Assembly (NCBI RefSeq): GCF_013111185.1 | Contig: NZ_WVRE01000005.1 | Location: forward strand, 265,437-329,436 | Direction of reading: 5' to 3' | DNA length: 64,000 nucleotides | From: Ruegeria sp. HKCCD7303 | GTDB taxonomy: Bacteria > Pseudomonadota > Alphaproteobacteria > Rhodobacterales > Rhodobacteraceae | Part shown: piece by piece, positions 26,436 to 35,537 of the stretch | Position numbering within the stretch: position 1 is the stretch's first letter | Layout of the letters: each line of letters begins with the position of its first letter | The notes under the pieces: model-generated | Seen by the model: the letters and a program-made list of their open reading frames with translations, nothing else | What the model was told of the DNA's origin: nothing | Database searches by the model: none | Position numbers and translations under genes: made by a program

Positions 26436-27743
26436 ATGTACACGCACGAAGACCTGAGCGCATTGCGCAACCAATCCCTCAAGCTGCAGGGCTGGATTCG
26501 CCAGCAGACTTTTAGCCCCGAAATGGAGAAGACACTCCGCCGGTTTTCAAGCTGGGAGGTTTCCGAGCTGATCTTCCGAGTCAACCAGTCGACCTTTCGC
26601 GGCAAATTGGCGGCGGATCCGTCCCTGCCCAGTGGCGAGGTCGAGCCGGATGGGCGCCAGAGGTGGTTCAGCCTGGAAGAGGTGAACGAGTTGCGACGAC
26701 GTCTCAAGGTGAACCGGAAGTCCCTGATGCCCCCGCGCCCCGAAGGCAAGCGCGCCATTCGCGCTGCTGTTGCCAACTTCAAGGGCGGAGCTGGAAAATC
26801 GACCGTGGCGTTACATCTTGCGCACGCCTCTGCACTGGATGGGTATCGTGTGCTTGTGGTGGACTTTGACCCACAGGCGACGCTGAGCCATTCGATGGGT
26901 CTTACGGATGTGGCCGAGGATTATACTGTCTGGGGCATCATGGCCCGGGATCTAATCCGTGAAACGGAACGTATGAACAATCGCCCCGTTGCCGCGCAAT
27001 CAGGGACTGCCCTACCCCGCCGTGAACTGCCGCCGTCAATTACAGATATGGGTCTTGGTGACCTCAGAATCTCGGACTTCATCAGAAAGACTTCCTGGTC
27101 CACGATCGACGCGATCCCGTCCTGTGCCAATGCTGCCTTCGTTGAATTTGCTTCGGCGCAGTATCGGCATCTTAACCCTGAGTGGTCATTCTTTGCGGCT
27201 GTGTCGCGATATCTGGATCAAATCCCCGATGATGCCTATGACCTGATCATCTTCGATTGTCCTCCGGCCATTGGTTATCAATCCATGAATGCCGTCTTTG
27301 CTGCTGACATGCTTTATATTCCATCGGGCCCGGGATACTGGGAGTACGATTCCACCACGTCTTTCATAGGTCAGCTTGCCGAGGCGCTGGAGGATCTGGC
27401 TTACGGCTTCGACAAAACCTTACCCACGGGTAAGATCGGCTTGCCGAAAACATTTTGTGAGTTGCGGTTCCTACTCACACGATATGAGCCGGGTAACGCT
27501 CTTCACCATGCGATGTTCGAGGCTTTCAAAAAGGTCTTTGGTGAGCACGTCGCCGAGCACCCGGTGGAAATGACTCGCGCAGTTGAGCAGTCGGGCCGCT
27601 TTCTTAGCTCGGTTTATGAAATGGATTATCGCGAGATGACACGGGAAACCTGGCGTCGAGCGCGTTCGACATTTGACAACGTATATGAAGAATTCCGGGG
27701 CGTCATGTTGTCGGCCTGGGACAAGCTGGAGGATGAGGCATGA
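26436..27743 (+). CDS. parA: ParA-type plasmid partition ATPase
   Basis: A 435-residue partition ATPase. About 110 N-terminal residues form the DNA-binding extension typical of plasmid RepA/ParA proteins (WFSLEEVNELRRRLKV), followed by the deviant Walker A motif NFKGGAGKST, VVDFDPQATLS and the Walker B region LIIFDCPP. With ParB it segregates the plasmid and represses its own operon. The ATG at 26436 follows AGAGG; the frame stays open upstream to 26253 but that extension is not family-like and overlaps parS 1. It overlaps parB by four bases (ATGA). A second parS-like palindrome lies inside its coding region. Confidence 0.9.
   Translation: MYTHEDLSALRNQSLKLQGWIRQQTFSPEMEKTLRRFSSWEVSELIFRVNQSTFRGKLAADPSLPSGEVEPDGRQRWFSLEEVNELRRRLKVNRKSLMPPRPEGKRAIRAAVANFKGGAGKSTVALHLAHASALDGYRVLVVDFDPQATLSHSMGLTDVAEDYTVWGIMARDLIRETERMNNRPVAAQSGTALPRRELPPSITDMGLGDLRISDFIRKTSWSTIDAIPSCANAAFVEFASAQYRHLNPEWSFFAAVSRYLDQIPDDAYDLIIFDCPPAIGYQSMNAVFAADMLYIPSGPGYWEYDSTTSFIGQLAEALEDLAYGFDKTLPTGKIGLPKTFCELRFLLTRYEPGNALHHAMFEAFKKVFGEHVAEHPVEMTRAVEQSGRFLSSVYEMDYREMTRETWRRARSTFDNVYEEFRGVMLSAWDKLEDEA
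27419..27434. promoter_or_regulatory. parS: parS-like centromere palindrome 2 (inside parA)
   Basis: CTTACCC-AC-GGGTAAG, the reverse complement of palindrome 1, lies inside the parA coding region. A 16-base exact match within a gene is unlikely by chance, so this is probably a real ParB site tolerated by the protein sequence. Confidence 0.7.
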
Positions 27744-28849
27744 GCCGCAAGCGCAGAATGTTCGATATCGACATACCGGCAATGGACGACATTCCTGTCG
27801 GGAAAGTGCCGGACAAAGTTCTTGAGAAGCGCCGAGGTCCGATGGCAGCGGCGATTTCTGAAAATGCCGATGCATTGCGGGATCAGCAATCGACAGAAGA
27901 AACCATTCGAGCAGAAAACGATCGCCTGGCACATGAGTTGGTCCGCCTTCGGAACGAAGGTTTGGTCACTGAACATGTACCTCTGGCCAATGTCTTGACC
28001 GAAAAGCTGACACGAGATCGCAAGCCTGGACCGGATCCAGAGTTGGACGAGCTCAAGGATTCTATTCGGGACATTGGGCTGTCCAATCCAATCCGACTTG
28101 AACGTCGTTCGGATGGGCGGTTCGAACTCATCCAAGGGATGCGTCGCCTATCTGCTTATCGAGCATTGCTCGATGAAACGGGTAAGGACGTGTACGCCCG
28201 AATTCCGGCGGGCATTTCAGAGGCTAGTGACCTCGACAACAGCTACCGTCGCATGGTGGATGAAAACTTGATCCGTAAGGATATCTCATTTGCGGAAATG
28301 GGCGCACTCGCACGAGCGTATGCAGAAAACCCGTCAAATGATTGCCCGGACGTGGACAAGGCCGTTTCCACGTTGTTCAAGTCGGCAAGCTACACCAAGC
28401 GCAGCTATATCAGGTCGTTTGCCAGTTTGTTGAGGATGTTGGACAAAGTGCTGATGCATCCAAATGACATTCCGCGAAATGTCGGCGTGGAACTTAAACG
28501 CAAGTTCGATGCAACGCCAAATCTTGTGCGGCAGGTGAGCGAGACGTTGATGAGCGAACCGGATCGTGACGGCGTTCGCGAGGTCGCGATTCTCAGGTCT
28601 TTTTTAGGGGCGTCAGAGGCCAGCGAAGACAAGAAGCCTAAGGGTGAAAGCTCCAGTAAGCCTCGGCGTGCGAAAACTACGTTTCAAGTAACCGGCCGGG
28701 CAGGGGTTGCGAAATGCTCTGCTTCCAGCGGGCGTATTGAGTTGAAATACAACTTGGACTTCACGCGGGTGGATCGCAACAAACTGGAAGAGGCGATCGC
28801 CGCTTTTATTGAAGCTTTGCCTGAAGAAGATGACCTTACCCACGGGTAA
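27740..28849 (+). CDS. parB: ParB-type plasmid partition protein
   Basis: A 369-residue ParB. The ParB/Sulfiredoxin nuclease-like domain lies around residues 90-150 (DIGLSNPIRLERRSDGRF, then IQGMRRLSAYRALL) and is followed by a helix-turn-helix DNA-binding region (DISFAEMGALARAY) and a C-terminal dimerisation part. It binds parS and loads onto DNA, acting with ParA. It overlaps the parA stop by four bases. The third parS-like palindrome overlaps its final codons. A strong terminator follows about 20 bases downstream, closing the operon. Confidence 0.92.
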   Translation: MSRKRRMFDIDIPAMDDIPVGKVPDKVLEKRRGPMAAAISENADALRDQQSTEETIRAENDRLAHELVRLRNEGLVTEHVPLANVLTEKLTRDRKPGPDPELDELKDSIRDIGLSNPIRLERRSDGRFELIQGMRRLSAYRALLDETGKDVYARIPAGISEASDLDNSYRRMVDENLIRKDISFAEMGALARAYAENPSNDCPDVDKAVSTLFKSASYTKRSYIRSFASLLRMLDKVLMHPNDIPRNVGVELKRKFDATPNLVRQVSETLMSEPDRDGVREVAILRSFLGASEASEDKKPKGESSSKPRRAKTTFQVTGRAGVAKCSASSGRIELKYNLDFTRVDRNKLEEAIAAFIEALPEEDDLTHG

Positions 28850-28850
28850 G
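28835..28850. promoter_or_regulatory. parS: parS-like centromere palindrome 3 (overlapping parB stop)
   Basis: CTTACCC-AC-GGGTAAG again, identical to palindrome 2. The TAA stop of parB is formed by the right arm of this palindrome. It is the last of three copies, which bracket and lie within the parAB operon. Confidence 0.72.
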
Positions 28851-28870
28851 AATTAGGGCAGTAATCTATC

Positions 28871-28898
28871 AAAGGCGCGGACTGCAGTTCGCGCCTTT
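28871..28898. terminator. Two-way terminator after parB
   Basis: AAAGGCGCG (28871-28879) and CGCGCCTTT (28890-28898) are the outer arms of a 28-base palindrome centred on CTGCAG, with one G-T wobble. An A-run on one side and a run of Ts on the other make it a convincing intrinsic terminator in both directions. Confidence 0.8.
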
Positions 28899-29556
28899 TT
28901 TGTTGGAGACGTATTAAGCCGGGGCCAGTATCGGCATCCAGGATCGGGCCAAGCTAGTTCGTTTTGAGTATGATAGAGCGGGCATTGAGGGCCTATGCTG
29001 AGGCAGAAACTATTTTTCGCAAAGCAGCGCACAAACGTGGAACTAAGCCAAAGTTTGAAGCTGGCGATTAAACCAATCCTCTGGAATGCAGCCCTTCTAA
29101 GGATAACGTTACCACCGCTCGCAGCAATTTTTTTGAAACACTCATGTGATGCTCCACTGATTTTCCTATGCTTCTTGCCTTTAGCTCGGGGCGTGGAGTC
29201 TGGCGGTTTACGATATTGATTTCAGTTAGAGACCATCCAACTTGTGCAACTCTTTTGGGGGGTCCAGCCACGCAGCAAGGTTTGTCATGTGCTAGACAAA
29301 AGGTTTTGGCAAATATTGGCAGCCGCAGAGCGGAGTTTTTTGTTTGAGTTACGTTTTGGTCAAGTTGAACCTTGGTCTAGGGCAGGGTACTCAACACCGT
29401 CCTTGCCTCGTTCTCTGCCAGCGCTCAGCTACGACTTGGCTCTTAATGCTCCAAGAGTGAGAAAAGGTGCGCTTACGTGAGGTGTCGTGTAACGTGCAAT
29501 AAGTTTAAAAAATGATCATTAAAATAAGCTTAAGCAAGAAATTGTGCTATCTAGGG
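28899..29556. other. Gene-free stretch next to the IS6 remnant
   Basis: About 650 bases after the parB terminator with no open frame that looks like a protein in either direction and no clear repeat. Base composition is more AT-rich towards the IS boundary. It may hold degraded sequence left by insertion events. Confidence 0.5.
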
Positions 29557-30418
29557 GGATCTGTTGCAAAGTTTCTTACTGACCGAAGAGTTGACACGGT
29601 TTCGTTGCAAAGTTTTAGGTCGGCCAAATAGATCTACGATCGCTTCCGGGTCAGATTGCCAACTCGGAGAATTGACGAAACGGGCAGAGTCCCGGTGTGA
29701 AATGGCCTTTACGGATCATGTGCGCGACCTCGATGCCAGCCAGAGTCGCTGATGCCGAAGCAAAAGACTTGAAGCCGAACATCAGGCGGGTTCGTCTTTT
29801 GATGAAACGATGGTCCTGTTCCACGATGTTGTTCAAGTATTTTCGCCTGACCATTTCAATTGGGACCTGGCAACCAAAACCTTTCAGCATCTTGTTGGTG
29901 GCCTTGAGGCCAGCGGTGTTAGCTCCACTTTTGTTGATGACAATCTTTCTCGGAAGGCCGTTGACCTCCAGCATTCGGGCAAAGAACTTGGTGGCCGCGG
30001 GTTTGTTTCGACGTTGCGAAAGCATGAAATCAAGCGTCTCGCCGTGCTTGTCGACAGCTCGATGGAGATAGACCCAGTTTCCTTTCACCTTGATGTAAGT
30101 TTCGTCCATTCTCCAGGAGCGGTCGCACGGCCCCCTTCGACGACGCGCCGCTTCAGCAATTGCGCCTGCATACCGCGTCACTCAGCGGTTCAGCGTCGTG
30201 TGATCTACTGCAGCGCCTCGCTCATGCATGATCTCTTCCAGATCGCGATATGACAAACCGTATCGGACATAGAAAAACACTGCGAAGAGGATCACATCTT
30301 TCGGATACTGCCCGCCTTTGAAGGAGATCATAATAACAAACTTTCAACTTCAATATTTCGATATCCAATCACTCGAAGAACTTATGAGCGTCAACAGTCA
30401 AAAGTTTGCAACAGATCC
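29557..30418 (-). mobile_element. IS6-family insertion sequence, inactive
   Basis: An 862-base element bounded by inverted repeats: GGATCTGTTGCAAA at 29557-29570 and its reverse complement TTTGCAACAGATCC at 30405-30418. The CTGTTGCAAA core is typical of IS6/IS26-type ends. Flanking octamers (ATCTAGGG and AGACGCAG) do not match, so there is no target-site duplication; the copy is old or was formed by recombination. It contains one damaged transposase gene. Confidence 0.85.
29651..30331 (-). pseudogene. IS6-family transposase with nonsense mutation
   Basis: The reading frame runs from ATG at 30331 and would give about 226 residues of an IS6-type DDE transposase, but it has two faults. Codon 50 is TGA (30182-30184), where relatives usually have tryptophan in an LNRW motif. 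The second acidic catalytic residue, normally D in the pattern (I)DKSGAN, is N here (VINKSGAN, codon 133). The first aspartate (WRMDETYIKV) and the final glutamate (VEQDHRF) remain. A shorter peptide from 30181 would lack the N-terminal DNA-binding part, so the gene is dead. Confidence 0.85.
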
Positions 30419-30453
30419 AGACGCAGTGCTGCGTGCGATGATTCCGCTGCGCA

Positions 30454-31200
30454 CTACCCCCAGAGAGTGCCCAACAACAAATTCGCCCCCAGCAGCGAAA
30501 ATGCGCCTAAGAAAAAGCCTTTGAAGGCTTCGGAATTTGCCCTATGCCGCAACCGCTCACCTGCGGAAAACCCAATCAGGGTCGGAACCAGCAAGAAGAC
30601 CGAGACTGCCAGATCCGCTTGCGAACTGTGCCCGACAGCTATGAACATCGCCAAAACGGACACACTACCAGCCGTGATTAAGAACCCGAGTGCCTGAACA
30701 AATGCGTCACGCTCCAGTCGGAGACCGGTCAGGTACATAGCCAATGGTGGCGCCCATGCGGCAGTCAACCCACCAACCAGCCCGGCAACCAAAGCGCTGA
30801 TTATTTCGAACAAGCGCACTGTGCTTGACGGGATCGGAGGCACCATGTCACGCCAGCTGAAAAAGCAAAACGCCAGTACAAACGCACCTAGCACAGCGCG
30901 CAAAAACCGATCTGGAGTGGATTGACTGAACCAGACGGTTCCAGCGACGCATAGGATCAAAATGGCCGCGTAGCGCCAATGCCGTTTCGCGCATCCAACC
31001 ATGTCAGGTCCACGCCAGAATTGCCAGACGTTGCTCAGCAACATTGGGATCAGGATCAATGTGACGGCGGATCTTGCGTCGAGCTTAAACGTTAACAGAA
31101 CCAGCGCGACGGTCGGCATTCCCAGCCCAATGAAACCTTTCACTGCGCCTGCCAGCAGCAGGACGGCGCTGGCAAACGCGATCAGGGAAATGTCATGCAT
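30454..31200 (-). CDS. TauE/SafE-family membrane permease (sulfite/organosulfonate exporter type)
   Basis: A 248-residue protein with about eight hydrophobic segments and internal duplication; GAVKGFIGLGMPT near the N-terminus and LVGGLTAAWAPPLAMYLTG in the second half are the paired family motifs. TauE/SafE proteins export sulfite, sulfoacetate or related anions. It starts 90 bases or so from the IS6 end and is divergent from the nitroreductase. A second family member lies at 41748-42515. Real substrate unknown. Confidence 0.83.
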   Translation of the reverse strand: MHDISLIAFASAVLLLAGAVKGFIGLGMPTVALVLLTFKLDARSAVTLILIPMLLSNVWQFWRGPDMVGCAKRHWRYAAILILCVAGTVWFSQSTPDRFLRAVLGAFVLAFCFFSWRDMVPPIPSSTVRLFEIISALVAGLVGGLTAAWAPPLAMYLTGLRLERDAFVQALGFLITAGSVSVLAMFIAVGHSSQADLAVSVFLLVPTLIGFSAGERLRHRANSEAFKGFFLGAFSLLGANLLLGTLWG

Positions 31201-31463
31201 TGCTGCTTCGATTTACTTTATCTGCCTGTCGCGGCTTTCGCGGCAAAGCTTGAGAGCCGCAGGTTTCGGCGTATCTTAGCGCGGTGATACATTTTCGGCA
31301 ATGCTTGCGGGTTTATGTGCGAACAGGCAATTGCCGTTCATGACGGAAAAGAAACTACGCGGCGCGTGTGCCGGTGGAACATCTTGCAGTTGCTAAGCAA
31401 GCAAAAAACCGTTCAGCTTCTATGTGTACTTTAAGAAACAAGCAGCTAAAGAGAAGGACCAGC

Positions 31464-32306
31464 ATGTCGAAGGCACCCCAATCGGACTTGCAACGCGCCC
31501 TCGCGGCGCGTTTCAGCGATGCACCTTCACAAGTTGAAAGCACCGCACAATCGGACCTTTTGTATTCCATGGCGGCCCGTGGTTCTTGTCGTGCATTCAC
31601 GGACAAGCCAATCCCATCCGATTGGGTCCGCACCATCTCCGCGATCGCCCTATCCGCGCCCACAAAGAGCGATCTGCAGCAGTGTGATATCATCTTGCTG
31701 GAATCCGAAGATATCCAAAGACGTCTTGCAACACTTGTGTCGGGTCAGTCTTGGGTCGCGGATGCGCCGATGATTGCCGTCATTTGCGGCAACAACCGTC
31801 GCCAAAGGTTGTTGCACGAATGGCATGGTGTCCCCTTCGCAAACGACCATCTTGACGCGTTTTTCAATGCAACGGGGGATGCAGCGATTACGCTGGGCGC
31901 TTTCGTGACAGCGGCGGAAGTGCTTGGACTCGGCTGCTGCCCGATCAGCGCTGTGCGAAACAAGGCTGCGGCGGTCTCTGACCTGCTTGATCTGCCGGAC
32001 CATGTTTTTCCATTTGCGGGCCTCGCATTTGGTTTTCCCGCGCAAACGCCGAAGATCTCTAAGCGGCTGCCACTACAGGTCACATGTCACGTCGACCATT
32101 ATAGGGAGGTCAATTTGAAGGAGACAATTGTGCAATACGATGAAGAGCGCGCGACGTCGCAGCCCTATGAAAAACAGAGATTTCCAAAGAAATTTGCGGA
32201 CAGCGAAAGGTATTCCTGGTCTGAAGACAAAGTTCGGCAGTATAGCGAGCCCGAACGTGCTGACTTTGGTAACTACGTTCGGTCATGCGGCTTCGAGCTT
32301 AATTGA
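31464..32306 (+). CDS. Nitroreductase-family NAD(P)H:FMN oxidoreductase
   Basis: A 280-residue protein of the NfsA/FRP-like group: SCRAFTDKPIP supplies the N-terminal FMN phosphate contacts, the centre GDAAITLGAFVTAAEVLGLGCCPI matches the helix lining the flavin, and the C-terminal extension (PYEKQRFPKKF) is usual for NADPH-linked members. It reduces nitro compounds, flavins or quinones. The ATG at 31464 is chosen; the frame is open upstream to 31368. It is not obviously tied to the operon that follows. Confidence 0.83.
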   Translation: MSKAPQSDLQRALAARFSDAPSQVESTAQSDLLYSMAARGSCRAFTDKPIPSDWVRTISAIALSAPTKSDLQQCDIILLESEDIQRRLATLVSGQSWVADAPMIAVICGNNRRQRLLHEWHGVPFANDHLDAFFNATGDAAITLGAFVTAAEVLGLGCCPISAVRNKAAAVSDLLDLPDHVFPFAGLAFGFPAQTPKISKRLPLQVTCHVDHYREVNLKETIVQYDEERATSQPYEKQRFPKKFADSERYSWSEDKVRQYSEPERADFGNYVRSCGFELN

Positions 32307-32349
32307 TTTGTACGCTAGGATGCTAAGCACTTCAGGACGCGGAGGGTTG

Positions 32350-32793
32350 ATGTCAGAAGTCGTAACACACGAGCCAGAGAACGTCCTTTGCCAACAATTC
32401 AGAATGGGCGAACAAATTTCTTCACAGTGGGCTTTGGAGGAATACATTTCGCGGACTGCGGTGCAGCACGGTTGGCAATTGATTCCCAGGAGTCGCAACA
32501 AGGTTTGCGTTGACGCTTACGGGTACCGAGCTATCACAACACTTGCAAGGTCAGAACACGAAACTGAAGTACTGTCGGCCGAAACCATTTTTTCTCCGTT
32601 GCCCAATAAAGGATCTTGGTGGGTTGACGTAGGACTGATCCTGCTCTGCTGCGTTCTGGTCTTCATTCTGCCGGAGTGGTGCTTGGGTGCCATAATGGTC
32701 GCCGCAATCATTTATGTTGCAGCTCCTATTTTCCTTCGCAACAGGTATGCGAAGGCAGAAATCAGAAAATTTGTCACGTCGTTAATGGACTGA
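32350..32793 (+). CDS. Hypothetical protein with two membrane segments
   Basis: About 147 residues, not recognised. The N-terminal 85 residues are soluble and contain a mixed alpha/beta pattern; two closely spaced hydrophobic segments follow (VGLILLCCVLVFILPEW and LGAIMVAAIIYVAAPIF), ending in a short charged tail. GGAGGG lies just upstream of the ATG at 32350, which decides the start over an earlier in-frame ATG at 32320 and the longer frame from 32128 that overlaps the nitroreductase. Function unknown. Confidence 0.6.
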   Translation: MSEVVTHEPENVLCQQFRMGEQISSQWALEEYISRTAVQHGWQLIPRSRNKVCVDAYGYRAITTLARSEHETEVLSAETIFSPLPNKGSWWVDVGLILLCCVLVFILPEWCLGAIMVAAIIYVAAPIFLRNRYAKAEIRKFVTSLMD

Positions 32794-32889
32794 AGCAAAT
32801 ACCTTCTCGGATTCACTACCGTGATATTCTTTCATCAGGTCAAAGTGAGACGGCTCTTGAAACAAGATACTTTCCTTATTTCGCGATTG

Positions 32890-33771
32890 TCACTTTTGCG
32901 ATATCTCAATGGCATGCATGAGCGCCTCGAATAACTCGTCGAGAACCCGTTTTTTGACTTGGTTGTCTCTGTAAACTAGGCCGAGCGTTCTTATTGGCGC
33001 ATCCGGGCCGAGGCCAATGCGCATTACTGGGACGGCATCAAACGGCTTGACCGCAAGATCAGGGACGATGGATACACCAAGGCGGGCGTGTACCATCGAT
33101 ACAATCGCTTCTGGGCTATCCAATTCCATTGTCTCAGCCACCTGAATACGTTTCGAGAGAAGCCAATTGTCTATTAGAGTCCCTGCAACAGCGTTCCTAT
33201 CGAATCGAATAAATGGCTTGGATTTCAAAAGAACCACCGGGTCCACTTCTGTTTCGTCGATGGATGCGATCAGTTGCATTGGCTCTTGCGCCAGTTCTCG
33301 AAAGGTGAGACCGGCAGGCATCAAGTTTGGTTTGACAACAATTGCAGCGTCCAGGCCTCCACGTTCAATCTCTGTTAGCAAGGCGCCTGTCAGCCCAGGG
33401 CGAATGTGAAGCCCAATTTCGGGCCACTTGGATTTCAAGGCTGCCATCGCCTTTGGCGTTAGCCCTGTCAGTGTCGTACGCAGAGTTCCAAGAGTGATAA
33501 TGCCTTTGAGGCCGCCGTCTTCTAAGGCGGACGGTACCAGATTGTCATAAGCATCGACTAGCGTTCGGGCCTTTGCAACGATCAGATGCGCCGCTGGGGT
33601 AAGCTTTGGCGTGCGCGTGCTCCGATCAAACAGTTCAATGTCCAGCTGGGCCTCAAGTGCCTGCATTTGCTGACTGATCGCGGCATGGGTCACGTGAATG
33701 ACATTCGCGGCTTCACCAAATGTTTTGGTGTCTGCAATAGCAACTAGGGTTCGGAGTTGCCGGATCGTCAT
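32890..33771 (-). CDS. LysR-family transcriptional regulator (CbbR-like)
   Basis: A 293-residue LysR regulator: MTIRQLRTLVAIADTKTFGE opens the winged helix, with VTHAAISQQMQALE as recognition helix; the effector domain runs from about residue 90. It is divergent from the eight-gene dehydrogenase/fumarase operon starting at 34014, with an AT-rich gap of about 240 bases between, so it is the likely regulator of that operon. The inducer is presumably a substrate or intermediate of that pathway. The ATG at 33771 gives the standard N-terminus. Confidence 0.88.
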   Translation of the reverse strand: MTIRQLRTLVAIADTKTFGEAANVIHVTHAAISQQMQALEAQLDIELFDRSTRTPKLTPAAHLIVAKARTLVDAYDNLVPSALEDGGLKGIITLGTLRTTLTGLTPKAMAALKSKWPEIGLHIRPGLTGALLTEIERGGLDAAIVVKPNLMPAGLTFRELAQEPMQLIASIDETEVDPVVLLKSKPFIRFDRNAVAGTLIDNWLLSKRIQVAETMELDSPEAIVSMVHARLGVSIVPDLAVKPFDAVPVMRIGLGPDAPIRTLGLVYRDNQVKKRVLDELFEALMHAIEISQK

Positions 33772-34013
33772 GTCCAATCCTTTCACCCATTGGGTCGATT
33801 TTTCAGCCAATGTCGGGCCGCTTGGGGCCTTGGGGCCGCACGAGCTAATGACTGTCTCTATAACGACCAAATGGTATTTTGAAAGCTTTACTAAATTTAA
33901 TATAAATATTTTTTCGCTTATTTACAGATTGTCTTACTGTTAATCAGAGTCACTATCGTGGCTTTTCGGCTGTGTCCGGTGCGCTTCTCATCGCTTGTTT
34001 AGAGGGAAATTCC

Positions 34014-35468
34014 GTGAGTGACTATGGTGACATGTTGCAACAGGCCAACTTGATCGGCGGCGCTTGGAGCGGATCGGAAAGCGGTGAGACCATTTCGGTG
34101 ACGAACCCGGCAACTGGTACAGTCATCGGACATGTGCCTAGTTGCGGTATAAGCGAGACCAATCGCGCGATTGCGGCAGCGACGGAAGCGTTCGACGGCT
34201 GGTCAACCAGCAATCTGTCTTTCCGTGTTGGTCTGCTGCATAAGTTGCACGACGCATTGATGGACAACCAGGAAATCCTGGCGCAGCTGCTGACAGCAGA
34301 GCAAGGCAAGCCGCTTGCCGAGGCGCGTGGCGAAATTGCCATCGGCGCGGCCTATGTGCGCTGGTTTGCTGAAGAGGTGCGGCGCGCCAAAGGCGAGATT
34401 GTGCCGTCTCCGACCGCCGATCGCAAACTCATGGTGACACGCCATCCTGTGGGAGTTGTGGGGGCAATCACACCGTGGAATTTTCCGTCCTCCATGTTGG
34501 CGCGAAAGCCCTCACCCGCGCTTGCCGCAGGATGCACGATAGTTGCAAAACCAGCGACGGCTACGCCCTATTCTGGTCTTGCCTGGGTCAAGCTGTGCCA
34601 GGATGTCGGTTTTCCTGACGGTGTCGTCAGCATCCTGACCGGCTCCGCCCGAGAAATCGCCGGAGCCATGATGGCCAGCCCTGATGTGCGCAAGGTCACC
34701 TTTACCGGGTCAACAGACGTTGGCAAAGTGTTGATCCGCCAATCTGCAGACACGTTCAAGAAAGTGTCGATGGAGCTAGGGGGCAATGCACCGTTCATCG
34801 TGTTTAACGATGCAGATATTGATGCGGCTATCGAAGGGGCAATGATCGCGAAGTATCGCAACATGGGCCAGACCTGCGTGTGCACGAACCGCTTCTACGT
34901 ACAGGCTTGTATTCACGACGCCTTTGTCGCGCGGCTAAAGCAGGCGTCCGAGGAATTGGTTGTCGGGGATGGCGCGCATGATGGTGTCGCACAAGGGCCG
35001 ATGATCGACATGGCAGGCGTCGAGAAAGTGGAAGATATGATCGCGGATGCGACTTCCAAGGGTGGCAAAATCGTCTCTGGTGGCAAAAGGCACGAGATAG
35101 GCGGCACCTTTTTTGAACCAACAGTGATCACCGCTGCAAACGCCGACATGAAATGCGCAACCGAAGAGATCTTTGGCCCGCTTTCCGTTGTCTTCAAGTT
35201 CGAGACCGAACAAGAAGCTTTTGAAGCCGCTAACGCCACCGAGTTCGGCCTTGCAGCTTACGCCTACACCAAATCGCTCGGGCGCACTTTTCGGCTAAAT
35301 GATGGGCTTCAGTATGGGTTGATCGGGATCAACTCCGGCCTGATCACGACCGTCGAAGCTCCGTTCGGAGGACTCAAGGAAAGCGGTATGGGCAAGGAAG
35401 GCGGTAGTCAGGGTTCGGAGGATTACCTGTCTGTCAAATACATGTGCGTTGCCGGTTTGGACGCCTGA
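34014..35468 (+). CDS. NAD(P)-dependent succinate-semialdehyde-type aldehyde dehydrogenase
   Basis: About 484 residues of an ALDH closest in pattern to GabD. ITPWNFPSSMLARK is the cofactor-binding loop, FTGSTDVGK the NAD phosphate region, MELGGNAPFIV holds the general-base glutamate and GQTCVCTNRF the catalytic cysteine (here with the double-Cys pattern typical of GabD). It oxidises succinic semialdehyde or a related omega-aldehyde acid to the dicarboxylate. The GTG at 34014 has GAGGGA just upstream and is preferred to ATG at 34032. First gene of an operon continuing to 41356. Confidence 0.85.
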   Translation: MSDYGDMLQQANLIGGAWSGSESGETISVTNPATGTVIGHVPSCGISETNRAIAAATEAFDGWSTSNLSFRVGLLHKLHDALMDNQEILAQLLTAEQGKPLAEARGEIAIGAAYVRWFAEEVRRAKGEIVPSPTADRKLMVTRHPVGVVGAITPWNFPSSMLARKPSPALAAGCTIVAKPATATPYSGLAWVKLCQDVGFPDGVVSILTGSAREIAGAMMASPDVRKVTFTGSTDVGKVLIRQSADTFKKVSMELGGNAPFIVFNDADIDAAIEGAMIAKYRNMGQTCVCTNRFYVQACIHDAFVARLKQASEELVVGDGAHDGVAQGPMIDMAGVEKVEDMIADATSKGGKIVSGGKRHEIGGTFFEPTVITAANADMKCATEEIFGPLSVVFKFETEQEAFEAANATEFGLAAYAYTKSLGRTFRLNDGLQYGLIGINSGLITTVEAPFGGLKESGMGKEGGSQGSEDYLSVKYMCVAGLDA

Positions 35469-35537
35469 CAAGAAATCACCGCGTCCCGAGGGGACAGAGC
35501 TGCACAGAGCTTGGCTCAACAAATAAGGGAATGAACG

